Assembly: GCA_910586775.1 (NCBI GenBank) | Contig: CAJUJN010000022.1 | Coordinates: 1 to 63,225, forward strand | Direction of reading: 5' to 3' | Source: an uncultured Acetatifactor sp. | GTDB taxonomy: Bacteria; Bacillota; Clostridia; Lachnospirales; Lachnospiraceae | DNA: 63,225 bases | Part shown: positions 32,289 through 39,985 of the stretch, one piece after another | How positions within the stretch are numbered: position 1 is the stretch's first letter | Layout of the letters: each line of letters opens with the position of its first letter | Made by a program: the position numbers and the translations under genes | Notes under the pieces: generated by a model | The model's database searches: none | The model's input: the letters and a program-made list of their open reading frames with translations, nothing else | What the model was told of the DNA's origin: nothing

Positions 32289-32395
32289 CGGACATAATGA
32301 CAGAACGTACATTCGAAAAAGCAGGCTGACAGTATGACAGGCAGCGGAGCATTCCGGATACATGTCAGAAGCGGATACGGGAAAGAGAGGGAAAA

Positions 32396-33274
32396 ATGGC
32401 TGACTATATCGTACGCGCCACTGCGGCAGACGCCCAGATCCGGGCGTTTGCCTGTACTACGAGAGGCGTGGTGGAAACAGCAAGACAGGCGCATAATACA
32501 AGTCCGGTGGTCACGGCGGCCCTGGGAAGGCTTCTGAGCGCAGGGGCGATGATGGGAAGTATGCTGAAGGGTGAAGAGGATCTGCTGACGCTTCAGATCA
32601 GGGGAGACGGTCCCGTGCAGGGGCTGATGGTGACAGCGGATGCAAAAGGAAATGTAAAAGGATATGCAAATGTCCCGGATGTGATATTGCCTGCGAATGC
32701 GAAAGGTAAGCTGGATGTGGCAGGGGCAGTGGGATCGGGAAATCTGAGGGTTATTCGGGATATGGGGTTAAAAGAGCCTTATGTGGGGCAGACTCTGTTA
32801 CAGACAGGCGAGATTGCGGAGGATCTGACCTTTTATTTTGCTACTTCCGAGCAGGTGCCTTCCTCCGTGGGACTGGGCGTTCTCATGGAGAGGGACAATA
32901 CGGTGAGACAGGCAGGAGGATTTATCATCCAGCTGATGCCCTTTGCGGAGGATGCCGTTATTGACAGGCTGGAACAGAATCTGAGCAGGGTCACGTCCGT
33001 GACAGCCATGCTGGACGCTGGAAATACGCCGGAGCAAATGCTGGAATTGCTCTTAGAAGGAATGGATTGTGAGATTCTGGAGACCAGACCTGCGGCTTTT
33101 TTATGTAATTGTGACAGACCGAGAATCGAGAAGGTTCTGATCAGCCTTGGGAAAAAGGAGATCAGGGACATGATAGAGGACGGACAGGAGATAGAGGTAA
33201 ACTGTCAGTTCTGCGGAAAGCATTATAAGTTCAGTGTGGACGAGCTGAAGGAAATATATCGGAAGAGCAGGTAA
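32396..33274 (+). CDS. hslO: Hsp33 redox-regulated chaperone
   Basis: 292 residues, full length. The N-terminal substrate-binding domain contains VVETARQAHNTSPVVTAALG, and the C-terminal zinc module holds C237-x-C239 and C270-x-x-C273 (CNC, CQFC). On oxidation the cysteines form disulfides and release zinc, turning on holdase activity that protects unfolded proteins during oxidative stress, which is valuable to an anaerobe exposed to oxygen. GAGAGGG precedes the ATG. Confidence 0.95.
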   Translation: MADYIVRATAADAQIRAFACTTRGVVETARQAHNTSPVVTAALGRLLSAGAMMGSMLKGEEDLLTLQIRGDGPVQGLMVTADAKGNVKGYANVPDVILPANAKGKLDVAGAVGSGNLRVIRDMGLKEPYVGQTLLQTGEIAEDLTFYFATSEQVPSSVGLGVLMERDNTVRQAGGFIIQLMPFAEDAVIDRLEQNLSRVTSVTAMLDAGNTPEQMLELLLEGMDCEILETRPAAFLCNCDRPRIEKVLISLGKKEIRDMIEDGQEIEVNCQFCGKHYKFSVDELKEIYRKSR

Positions 33275-33374
33275 ACTTCCGGGTGATGCGGTGAGACCAA
33301 TAATCGTACCCGAGCCAACCTCCGGGAGTTCACAATAACTTCCGGAAACAGCGGAAAAAGGAAAGAGGGACAAT

Positions 33375-35306
33375 ATGAAGCAGGGATTTATTAAAGTCGC
33401 GGCTGTAACACCGAAAATCAAGGTGGCAGACCCGATCCATAATGCGGAAATGATTTGTGCGAGGATGGAGGAAGCCTGTGAAAAGGGCGCGAAGATCATC
33501 GTATTTCCGGAACTGTGCATTACAGGTTATACCTGCGGAGATTTATTCCTGCAGCCGCTGCTGTTGGAGGAAGCATCCCGCCAGCTGCTGAAGATTGCGG
33601 AGCGCACCAGGGATAAAGATGCGCTGGTTATGGTAGGGCTGCCGATGGAGCGGGACGGCAGGCTGTACAATGTGGCGGCGGTGCTCTGCCGGGGCGAGAT
33701 TCTGGGGATGGTTCCCAAAGCCAATATTCCTTCTTATGCGGAATTCTATGAAGGACGGCATTTTGCCGAGGGCAATACGGAACCGGTTTTTTTCGTATTT
33801 CATGGAAAGGCAATCCCCTTTGGCACCAATCTTCTGTTTTCCTGTGAGGACGTACATGGATTGACGGTAGGATGTGAAGTCTGTGAAGACCTGTGGGTAG
33901 CGGACTCTCCGGGAACGAACCACGCCTTGAAGGGTGCGACTATCCTGGCGAACCTGTCTGCATCCAACGAGACGGTGGGAAAGGACGAATACAGGGAGCT
34001 GCTGGTGAAATCCGCCAGCGCCCGGCTGATCTGCGGCTACATCTACACATCGGCCGGAGAGGGGGAATCTACTCAGGATCTGGTGTTCGGCGGGCATAAC
34101 CTGATCGCTGAAAACGGCATTCTGCTGGCCCAGGTAAAGAAATTCAGCTGTGAGACGATTTACAGCGATATCGATGTGGAGAGGATCCTTTCCGACAGAA
34201 GGCGCATGGGCACTTTCGGAAAGGAACCGCAGGCGGAGTATGTCAAAGTTTCTTTTCGCCTGAAAACGGAAGAGACGGTTCTGGACAGGAAATTTGCTCC
34301 GCAGCCTTTTGTGCCGGGGGATGAGATCCAGCGCAGCCGCCGCTGTGAGGAGATTTTGTCCATCCAGTCCTATGGGCTGAAAAAGAGATATGAGCACACA
34401 GGACTTTCCAAAGCCGTGGTCGGTGTGTCCGGGGGGCTGGATTCCACGCTTGCGCTGTTGGCGACAGTCCGGACCTTTGATCTGCTGGGACTTGACAGAG
34501 AGGGAATAGTGGCTGTGACCATGCCCTGTTTCGGAACCACGGACAGGACTTATGACAATGCCTGCAGACTGTCGCGTATTCTGGGGGTTACGTTGGAGGA
34601 AGTGGATATCCGGAATGCGGTGGAGGTTCATTTCCGCGATATCGGGCAGGATATTTCCGACCATGATGTAACCTATGAAAACGGGCAGGCAAGAGAGCGC
34701 ACCCAGGTGCTGATGGATCTGGCAAATCGCTTTAACGCGCTTGTGATCGGGACGGGAGATATGTCGGAACTTGCGTTAGGCTGGGCTACCTATAATGGAG
34801 ATCACATGTCCATGTACGGTGTCAACGCCGGAGTGCCGAAGACGCTGGTGCGGCATCTGGTAAAATATTATGCGGATACCTGTGAGGACAGGGAGCTTGC
34901 GGAAGTGCTTGGGGATGTGCTGGATACGCCCGTGAGCCCGGAGCTGCTTCCGCCGGTGGACGGTGTGATCTCCCAGAAGACGGAGGATCTGGTGGGGCCT
35001 TACGAGCTGCATGACTTTTTCCTGTATTATATGCTGCGCTGCGGTTATCCGCCCGCAAAGGTGTACAGGGCGGCGAAGCTGGCGTTTGCGGGATTGTATG
35101 ATGACGGGACGATTTTAAAGTGGCTGAAAAATTTTTATAAGAGATTCTTTGCACAGCAATTCAAGCGTTCCTGTCTGCCGGACGGACCCAAAGTGGGAAG
35201 TGTGGCGCTGTCGCCCCGGGGAGACCTGCGGATGCCTTCTGATGCCAGTGTGGCATTGTGGATAAGGGAAGTGGAAGGGCTGAAAGCTGCCGTGGAAGCA
35301 GGGTGA
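33375..35306 (+). CDS. nadE: Glutamine-dependent NAD+ synthetase
   Basis: 643 residues in two domains. An N-terminal nitrilase/glutaminase (about 1-280) has catalytic Glu46 in FPELCITGY and the EVCEDLW cysteine loop. A C-terminal synthetase has the PP-loop VGVSGGLDST (about residue 349) and the later GTGDMSELALGWATYNGDH. It amidates nicotinic acid adenine dinucleotide with ammonia channelled from glutamine, the last step of NAD+ synthesis. AAAGAGGG precedes the ATG. A family A MITE and terminator follow. Confidence 0.95.
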   Translation: MKQGFIKVAAVTPKIKVADPIHNAEMICARMEEACEKGAKIIVFPELCITGYTCGDLFLQPLLLEEASRQLLKIAERTRDKDALVMVGLPMERDGRLYNVAAVLCRGEILGMVPKANIPSYAEFYEGRHFAEGNTEPVFFVFHGKAIPFGTNLLFSCEDVHGLTVGCEVCEDLWVADSPGTNHALKGATILANLSASNETVGKDEYRELLVKSASARLICGYIYTSAGEGESTQDLVFGGHNLIAENGILLAQVKKFSCETIYSDIDVERILSDRRRMGTFGKEPQAEYVKVSFRLKTEETVLDRKFAPQPFVPGDEIQRSRRCEEILSIQSYGLKKRYEHTGLSKAVVGVSGGLDSTLALLATVRTFDLLGLDREGIVAVTMPCFGTTDRTYDNACRLSRILGVTLEEVDIRNAVEVHFRDIGQDISDHDVTYENGQARERTQVLMDLANRFNALVIGTGDMSELALGWATYNGDHMSMYGVNAGVPKTLVRHLVKYYADTCEDRELAEVLGDVLDTPVSPELLPPVDGVISQKTEDLVGPYELHDFFLYYMLRCGYPPAKVYRAAKLAFAGLYDDGTILKWLKNFYKRFFAQQFKRSCLPDGPKVGSVALSPRGDLRMPSDASVALWIREVEGLKAAVEAG

Positions 35307-35367
35307 AAAGGGGATGGCATTGTCTGGAGGTATGCGGAATGAAGGGCGTGTGAAGTGATATATGATT

Positions 35368-35468
35368 GATACCCACAAACGCAAATAATTGCCGGCTGCA
35401 CAGAATAACGAGTGAATGAATCAGCAATTCAGAACTGAAAGCGGCAATTGAATGCCTTCACGAGTATA
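35368..35468. mobile_element. MITE family A, copy 3 (101 bp, diverged)
   Basis: Left end GATACCCACAAACGCAAATAATTGCCG, written in two halves: GATACCCACAAACG then CAAATAATTGCCG. Right end ATGCCTTCACGAGTATA. It has the same orientation as copy 1 and more internal changes. It lies 60 bp after nadE. Confidence 0.72.
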
Positions 35469-35556
35469 AGACATCTCGGGAGATTTTTGTGCCATATGAA
35501 AGAGGGGATGGGACGGGATAAGAGTTTGGTATGATATTATATTGGAATAGAGAATG

Positions 35557-35586
35557 AAACCAGCTTTCGGGCTGGTTTTGCTTTTG
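35557..35586 (+). terminator. Terminator after nadE
   Basis: AAACCAGC (35557-35564) TTTCGG GCTGGTTT (35571-35578), followed by TGCTTTT. Confidence 0.8.
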
Positions 35587-35590
35587 GATA

Positions 35591-35632
35591 TGAAAAAGTT
35601 CGCCTTATGTGTAAGAAAGGCGAACTTTTTTT
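35591..35632. repeat. Inverted hairpin repeat, left copy
   Basis: A hairpin with stem AAAAAGTTCGCC/GGCGAACTTTTTTT and loop TTATGTGTAAGAAA. The same 42 bases occur in opposite orientation at 36054-36096 with one mismatch and one inserted base. It has T and A runs on both sides, so it can terminate in both directions. Confidence 0.9.
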
Positions 35633-36053
35633 AATAACTTTAATTATTCTATACCATTTGTCCGCACATTGCAAGCGGAATTTTTTCTTTTGCATTTTTT
35701 GGCAGATTTGCTGTTTTGTGTCTCATATTTTGTCTTTGTTTACTGCAAAATGCTGTTATTTTGACATTATTGTACAAAAACGGTTCAGATAGAATGCGTT
35801 ATTTTGTCTTATAAAAGTCTATAAAACGTTTATTTTCTGAGAAAGTTTATAAGAGGACAGTGAAAGACTCTGTGCGTTCGTGGATAGCCTTATGTAACGG
35901 AAACACCTGTTTGCTGCATGAAATTCGAAGAGAAAAAACATTCCTGAAACACGCACTTTTCCTATATATTTTTTATCTTATATTCGTATTTACGAGTTTT
36001 ATATAGCGACAAAGAAAATATAAAATGTGACAGTGTATCCGGTCATATTCCCC
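35633..36053. other. AT-rich 421-bp segment between inverted hairpins
   Basis: No convincing gene: the 61-residue frame starting at 35607 begins inside the repeat and is low-complexity and Phe/Cys-rich. The segment contains TTGACA at 35761 without a well-spaced -10, and an inner inverted pair CTTATAAA (35808-35815)/TTTATAAG (35846-35853). It lies directly upstream of the polysaccharide locus. It may be a leader RNA, a promoter segment or an invertible switch; the sequence alone does not decide. Confidence 0.6.
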
Positions 36054-36096
36054 CAAAAAAGTTCGCCTTTCTTACACACAAGGCGAACCTTTTTCA
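36054..36096. repeat. Inverted hairpin repeat, right copy
   Basis: The complement of the left copy at 35591-35632. Read on the plus strand it is a hairpin ending in CTTTTTC, a plausible terminator or attenuator 80 bp before the first gene of the polysaccharide locus. Confidence 0.9.
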
Positions 36097-36173
36097 GAAG
36101 AAAATATACATGGAAAAGCATAAATATACCACACAGCCTGAAAACATGCAGAAAACAGAACGGAGGTTCAGAT

Positions 36174-36476
36174 TTGATAGATTACAAACCATTCTGGGAG
36201 ACGCTGAAGCAGTCGGAGGAAACCACATACACTCTGGTCACAAGACACCGCATTTCCGGTGCGACCATAGACAAGCTTAGAAATAACAAGCCGGTGAATA
36301 CCACGACGCTGGACGGCCTGTGCGGTATATTTGAGTGTGCGCTGCAGGATATCGTGCGGTATGTGCCGGACAGGAACAGCGAAGAAGGAGCCGGAAAGAA
36401 TACAGCCACAGAGCCGGATGCAGAAAAACAGGGAAAAAAGAACCTGGAGGGAGCTGGCAGCATGCCTGGTCTCTGA
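36174..36476 (+). CDS. Cro/C1-type HTH regulator
   Basis: 100 residues from a TTG start at 36174, which has GGAGG seven bases upstream; the frame upstream is unsupported. The first 65 residues are a xenobiotic-response-element/HTH_26 fold: PFWETLKQSEETTYTLVTRH, RISGATIDKLRNNKPVNTTT, LDGLCGIFECALQDIVRYVP. A charged tail follows. Related small HTH proteins often control their own operon. It is the first gene of the surface polysaccharide locus, 17 bp before the sortase gene, and is a good candidate local regulator. Confidence 0.8.
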   Translation: MIDYKPFWETLKQSEETTYTLVTRHRISGATIDKLRNNKPVNTTTLDGLCGIFECALQDIVRYVPDRNSEEGAGKNTATEPDAEKQGKKNLEGAGSMPGL

Positions 36477-36492
36477 CAGGAAGGAGGATATT

Positions 36493-37380
36493 TTGAATAA
36501 GAGAGAGACGAGAGGAAATATGCCGGATGGAAAGGGAACCCGCGGATGGAAAATCGCAGGCGTTCTGTTCCTTGCAGGAGCGATTGTCTGTACAGCGGTA
36601 GCCTGCGCAGGAAAGGAAACCCAGTCCCGGGCCGAGGATGAATACGATAAGCTGGCGGAGCAGACTGGCGGGACGGCAGCCGCACCGGAACCGGAGGAGG
36701 CTTCTGTGGAGGCGGAGCAGGAACCGGAAGCCACGGAAGAGCCGCCGGAGGAAAAGGACCCGGCAGCCCTTCTGAAGGAGATGGGCATACCTGTCCCGGA
36801 GAAAGCAGTTGACTTTACGGATCTGCAGGAAAATACCAGCGAAGACATTTATGCCTGGATTTACATACCAGACACGAAGATAGATTACCCTGTGCTGCAG
36901 CATCCAACAGACAATACTTATTATTTAAATTATAACCTTGACGGCAGCAGGGGATATCCCGGGTGCATTTATACGGAAGATTATAATGCAAAGGATTTCT
37001 CCGACCCGGTGACGGTGCTCTACGGGCACAACATGAAAAACGGCACCATGTTTGCAGGGCTACACAGATACAGTGACAGCGAATACATGGAAGAGCATCC
37101 CTATGTGTATGTGTATACGGAGGAAGGTCTTCTGGTGTATGAGATATTTGCGGCGCATGAATACAGCGATGCCCATATCCTCTATGCTCATGACTATACG
37201 GAGGAAGGGGAATTTACGGGATACCTTGATGAGATACGGAATGCGCGGAACATGGGAAATGTCCTGCGGGAGGATGTGGAGGTTGCGGCAGGTGATAGAA
37301 TACTGACGCTGTCCACATGTATTTCCAGCAAGCCGAACAACCGTTTTCTGGTACAGGGGGTGTTACTGAATGGGGAATAG
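36493..37380 (+). CDS. Class B sortase
   Basis: 295 residues from a TTG at 36493 (AGGAGG five bases upstream; ATG at 36520 is the alternative). One N-terminal membrane helix (IAGVLFLAGAIVCTAVACAG) is followed by an acidic Pro/Glu linker, then the sortase barrel: YAWIYIPDTKIDYPVLQ, catalytic His179 in VLYGHNMKNGTMF, Cys276 in LTLSTC and the nearby Arg in NNRFLV. It joins surface proteins to the cell wall. A probable substrate with an SPKTG signal is encoded two genes downstream. The 3' end overlaps the LCP gene by 11 bp. Confidence 0.92.
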   Translation: MNKRETRGNMPDGKGTRGWKIAGVLFLAGAIVCTAVACAGKETQSRAEDEYDKLAEQTGGTAAAPEPEEASVEAEQEPEATEEPPEEKDPAALLKEMGIPVPEKAVDFTDLQENTSEDIYAWIYIPDTKIDYPVLQHPTDNTYYLNYNLDGSRGYPGCIYTEDYNAKDFSDPVTVLYGHNMKNGTMFAGLHRYSDSEYMEEHPYVYVYTEEGLLVYEIFAAHEYSDAHILYAHDYTEEGEFTGYLDEIRNARNMGNVLREDVEVAAGDRILTLSTCISSKPNNRFLVQGVLLNGE

Positions 37381-38689
37381 GGCAGGAAGGCATGAGCCGC
37401 CTGTGGCCCGTGTGAGGACAGGGCGGGACAGCCCCGGAAGGGAATGGGAAACGGGATGGGACGGCCCGGAAGAGGAATGGGAAGAAGGATGGGACGATCC
37501 GGAACGGGAATGGGAAGAAGGATGGGACAGCCCGGAAGGGAAATGGAAAACAGGACGGGACAGGCAGGCGGCTGCAGGATATGGGAATAACAGGCGGAAA
37601 AGAGAACGGAAACGTTCCGGAAGCAGGAATGCAGGAGCCGGAGTACGGCATGCGGCCGTATCCGTGCTGCTGACGGCAGTGGTGCTGGTCTCCGTGGGGG
37701 CAGTGGGATTCCTGGTGCTGCAGATAGTGGGGAAGAACCGTCTGTACGGAAGTGTCAGCAGCGAGGAGCTGGTGGTAAGGCTGTCGGATGCGGCAGTGGC
37801 CTTCGGCGGGAGCACGGAAAGCGGCGGGGAGGAGGACTGGCAGCCCGGGGACGTGCGCTACGAAGGAATCCATTACCGTTATAACCAGGATATCCTGACC
37901 TTTCTTTTCCTGGGGATTGACAGGATGGAGGAAGTGCAGCCTGTAAAGAACGGGATGGACGGGGGACAGTCGGATGCCATCTTCCTGCTGGTCCTGGACC
38001 CCCATAAGAAGGAAGCGGCAGTTATAGGCGTCCCCAGGGATACCATGACGGATGTTGACATATATACCGCCACCGGGACGCTCATGGGAACGGCCAGGAC
38101 CCAGATCTGCCTGCAGCACGGCTACGGGGACGGGGCTGCATTAAGCTGTGAGCGGAGCGTGAAGGCGGTGTCGGGACTGTTCTACGGGCTGCCCGTCCAC
38201 GGGTACTGTGCCATAAACATGGGAGCCATCCCGCTGCTGAATGATGCCGTGGGAGGCATCCGGCTGCAGTCCCTGGAGACGCTGGACTTTAAGGAATTCC
38301 ATGCGGAGGAAGGGGAGGAGCTGTACCTTCAGGGGATGGATGCCTATTATTATCTCCATAACAGGGACACGTCCAGCTTCAACAGCGCGGGCAGGCGTCT
38401 CCAGAGACAGAAGCAGTACCTGACGGAATATGCCGCGGCAGTCATGGAGGCGTTGAAGGAGGACATTACCCTGCCGGTGTCGCTGTACGGGACCCTGAGC
38501 AGGTACATGGTCACGGACATCAGCGTGGATGAAGTGGGTTATCTGGCTACCCAGGCGGCAGGATACAGCCTGGGGGAGATATATACCCTAGAAGGGGAGA
38601 CGGTCATGGGGGAGCGTTTTGAGGAGTTCCACCCGGACGAGGAGGCGCTGTACAGGCTGATCCTGGAGGTGTTCTATGAGGAAGTGTGA
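37370..38689 (+). CDS. LytR-CpsA-Psr (LCP) family ligase
   Basis: 439 residues. A cytoplasmic tail of about 90 residues contains three 11-residue repeats of WEEGWDDPERE type (residues 26-58), followed by a membrane helix (95-119). The extracellular LCP domain has LTFLFLGIDRM, QSDAIFLLVLDP, IGVPRDTMTDVD, YCAINMGAIPLLNDAVGGI and NRDTSSFNSAGRRLQRQKQY. LCP enzymes transfer undecaprenyl-linked polymers onto peptidoglycan. The repeats are encoded by a 33-bp unit (about 37445-37543). Overlap with the sortase gene implies coupled translation. Confidence 0.92.
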   Translation: MGNRAGRHEPPVARVRTGRDSPGREWETGWDGPEEEWEEGWDDPEREWEEGWDSPEGKWKTGRDRQAAAGYGNNRRKRERKRSGSRNAGAGVRHAAVSVLLTAVVLVSVGAVGFLVLQIVGKNRLYGSVSSEELVVRLSDAAVAFGGSTESGGEEDWQPGDVRYEGIHYRYNQDILTFLFLGIDRMEEVQPVKNGMDGGQSDAIFLLVLDPHKKEAAVIGVPRDTMTDVDIYTATGTLMGTARTQICLQHGYGDGAALSCERSVKAVSGLFYGLPVHGYCAINMGAIPLLNDAVGGIRLQSLETLDFKEFHAEEGEELYLQGMDAYYYLHNRDTSSFNSAGRRLQRQKQYLTEYAAAVMEALKEDITLPVSLYGTLSRYMVTDISVDEVGYLATQAAGYSLGEIYTLEGETVMGERFEEFHPDEEALYRLILEVFYEEV

Positions 38690-38883
38690 CAGACGGGGAG
38701 GCAGCGTGTCAGGGGGGATGAAACGGGAGGCGTGCCGGTACAGTCCGGACATGTTTTCAGCACACTGCCCCTGTACAGTGAAAAGACGGAAGCCGGAACG
38801 AAAAGCCGGCACCGGTGAAAAAGGTATCCGGCCGCAAGGCTTGATATAACCACATGAATATAAGGGAAGGAGGAACTGATCCA

Positions 38884-39609
38884 ATGAAAAAAATTACGAA
38901 AATGCTCGCACTGGGCATGGCGGCAGCGTTGGTATTCGGCATGACCGTAAGTGCGGCAGAGAGCAAGGACACGATTGACGCAGTGGTGGAGGGCGTCAAT
39001 ACCGTGATCAGCGGCGTCGGCGTGCAGGACAGCCAGGGAAATGTTATTGAGAACGCCCCGAAGGTGGAGGCGACCGTACTTCCTGAGAGCGTGTACAATG
39101 ACGCATTCGGCAATAACTATGAGGAAGCGATTCAGAAGGTGGATGACAATGAAACAATCAATGCAGCCCTTGACGCGGCGTTTGCCACCCTGAAGAACAC
39201 CACGGAGAAGAACGTGTACCGTGACATCATCGATATTACGGTGGATGGACAGATTCCCGCAGGCGGACTGTATGTGCCCGTACTGCCTTCTGCTGACGGT
39301 GAGGCATATGTAATAGCACACTGGAACGGCACGGCATGGGAAGTGCTTCAGACCAAGGTGGAGAATGGTGCCGTGTATGCGCTTTTCCCCCAGGGATTCT
39401 CCCCTGTCTACATTTCCATCCTGACAGTGACAGGCGAAGAGCTGCCTGGCAATAACGGCGGCGATAACGATAACAACGGAAATGACAGCGGCAGTACGGC
39501 ACCGGAATCTCCCAAGACCGGAGAAACCCTGCCTGCAGCAGGAATCCTGGCTGTTATCTGCCTTGCAGCTGCAGCAGTCTGCGCGAAGAAGGTCCGTTAC
39601 AACAGATAA
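38884..39609 (+). CDS. Sortase-anchored surface protein (SPKTG signal)
   Basis: 241 residues. A signal peptide (1-24, MKKITKMLALGMAAALVFGM) leads to an extracellular domain with VVEGVNTVISGVGVQ and VYVPVLPSADGEAYVIAHWN-like strands, a Gly/Asn/Asp-rich spacer, and a sorting signal: SPKTG (209-213), a hydrophobic helix AAGILAVICLAAAAVC and a basic end KKVRYNR. It should be linked to the wall by the class B sortase two genes upstream. AGGAGG lies ten bases before the ATG. The function of the exposed domain is not recognised. Confidence 0.85.
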   Translation: MKKITKMLALGMAAALVFGMTVSAAESKDTIDAVVEGVNTVISGVGVQDSQGNVIENAPKVEATVLPESVYNDAFGNNYEEAIQKVDDNETINAALDAAFATLKNTTEKNVYRDIIDITVDGQIPAGGLYVPVLPSADGEAYVIAHWNGTAWEVLQTKVENGAVYALFPQGFSPVYISILTVTGEELPGNNGGDNDNNGNDSGSTAPESPKTGETLPAAGILAVICLAAAAVCAKKVRYNR

Positions 39610-39695
39610 GCGGCGTGCCTTATGCGCTGCGGTCCCGAAGCCGGATACCGCAGTATGGTGTCCGGGAGAGGCTGTTTCATACAGCTTAAGTACTA

Positions 39696-39717
39696 AATTA
39701 ATCATGCATGATTAATT
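39696..39717. promoter_or_regulatory. 22-bp perfect palindrome
   Basis: AATTAATCATG followed by its exact complement-mirror makes a 22-bp perfect palindrome, 87 bp after the surface protein gene. It is suitable as a dimer-binding operator for the next transcriptional unit. Confidence 0.6.
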
Positions 39718-39782
39718 GGCGGGGGAAGCCCCGTTCCATGATCTGACTATTTAAACAATGAATATCCTTAGACATGTGGTTG

Positions 39783-39818
39783 TCCCGCCCTCCCTGTGTA
39801 AAAGCAGGGAGGGCGGGA
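39783..39818. promoter_or_regulatory. GC-rich 14-bp stem-loop in polysaccharide leader
   Basis: TCCCGCCCTCCCTG (39783-39796) pairs perfectly with 39805-39818. There is no T run. It sits 167 bp upstream of the sugar transferase gene and could act as an attenuator, a processing site or a transcript-end stabiliser. Confidence 0.6.
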
Positions 39819-39985
39819 TATGAAAAAGGGAAAGAAAAGAGCGCAGCGAATCCACATCCAGCTTCAGAGAGCGGGAAATCCGGTGCTGGATGTGCAGTCG
39901 CTGTCTGTTTCCGGACAGGCCGGAAGAAATTCTGCCGTTAATGCAGGATTCTGCAGCCGGGTGCCTGACAGGAGGTGGAACTTGG

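Noticed and set aside
35607..35792. 61-residue Phe/Cys-rich frame in the inverted-repeat segment
   Set aside because: It starts inside a hairpin, has no ribosome binding site, and its composition simply reflects T-rich DNA.
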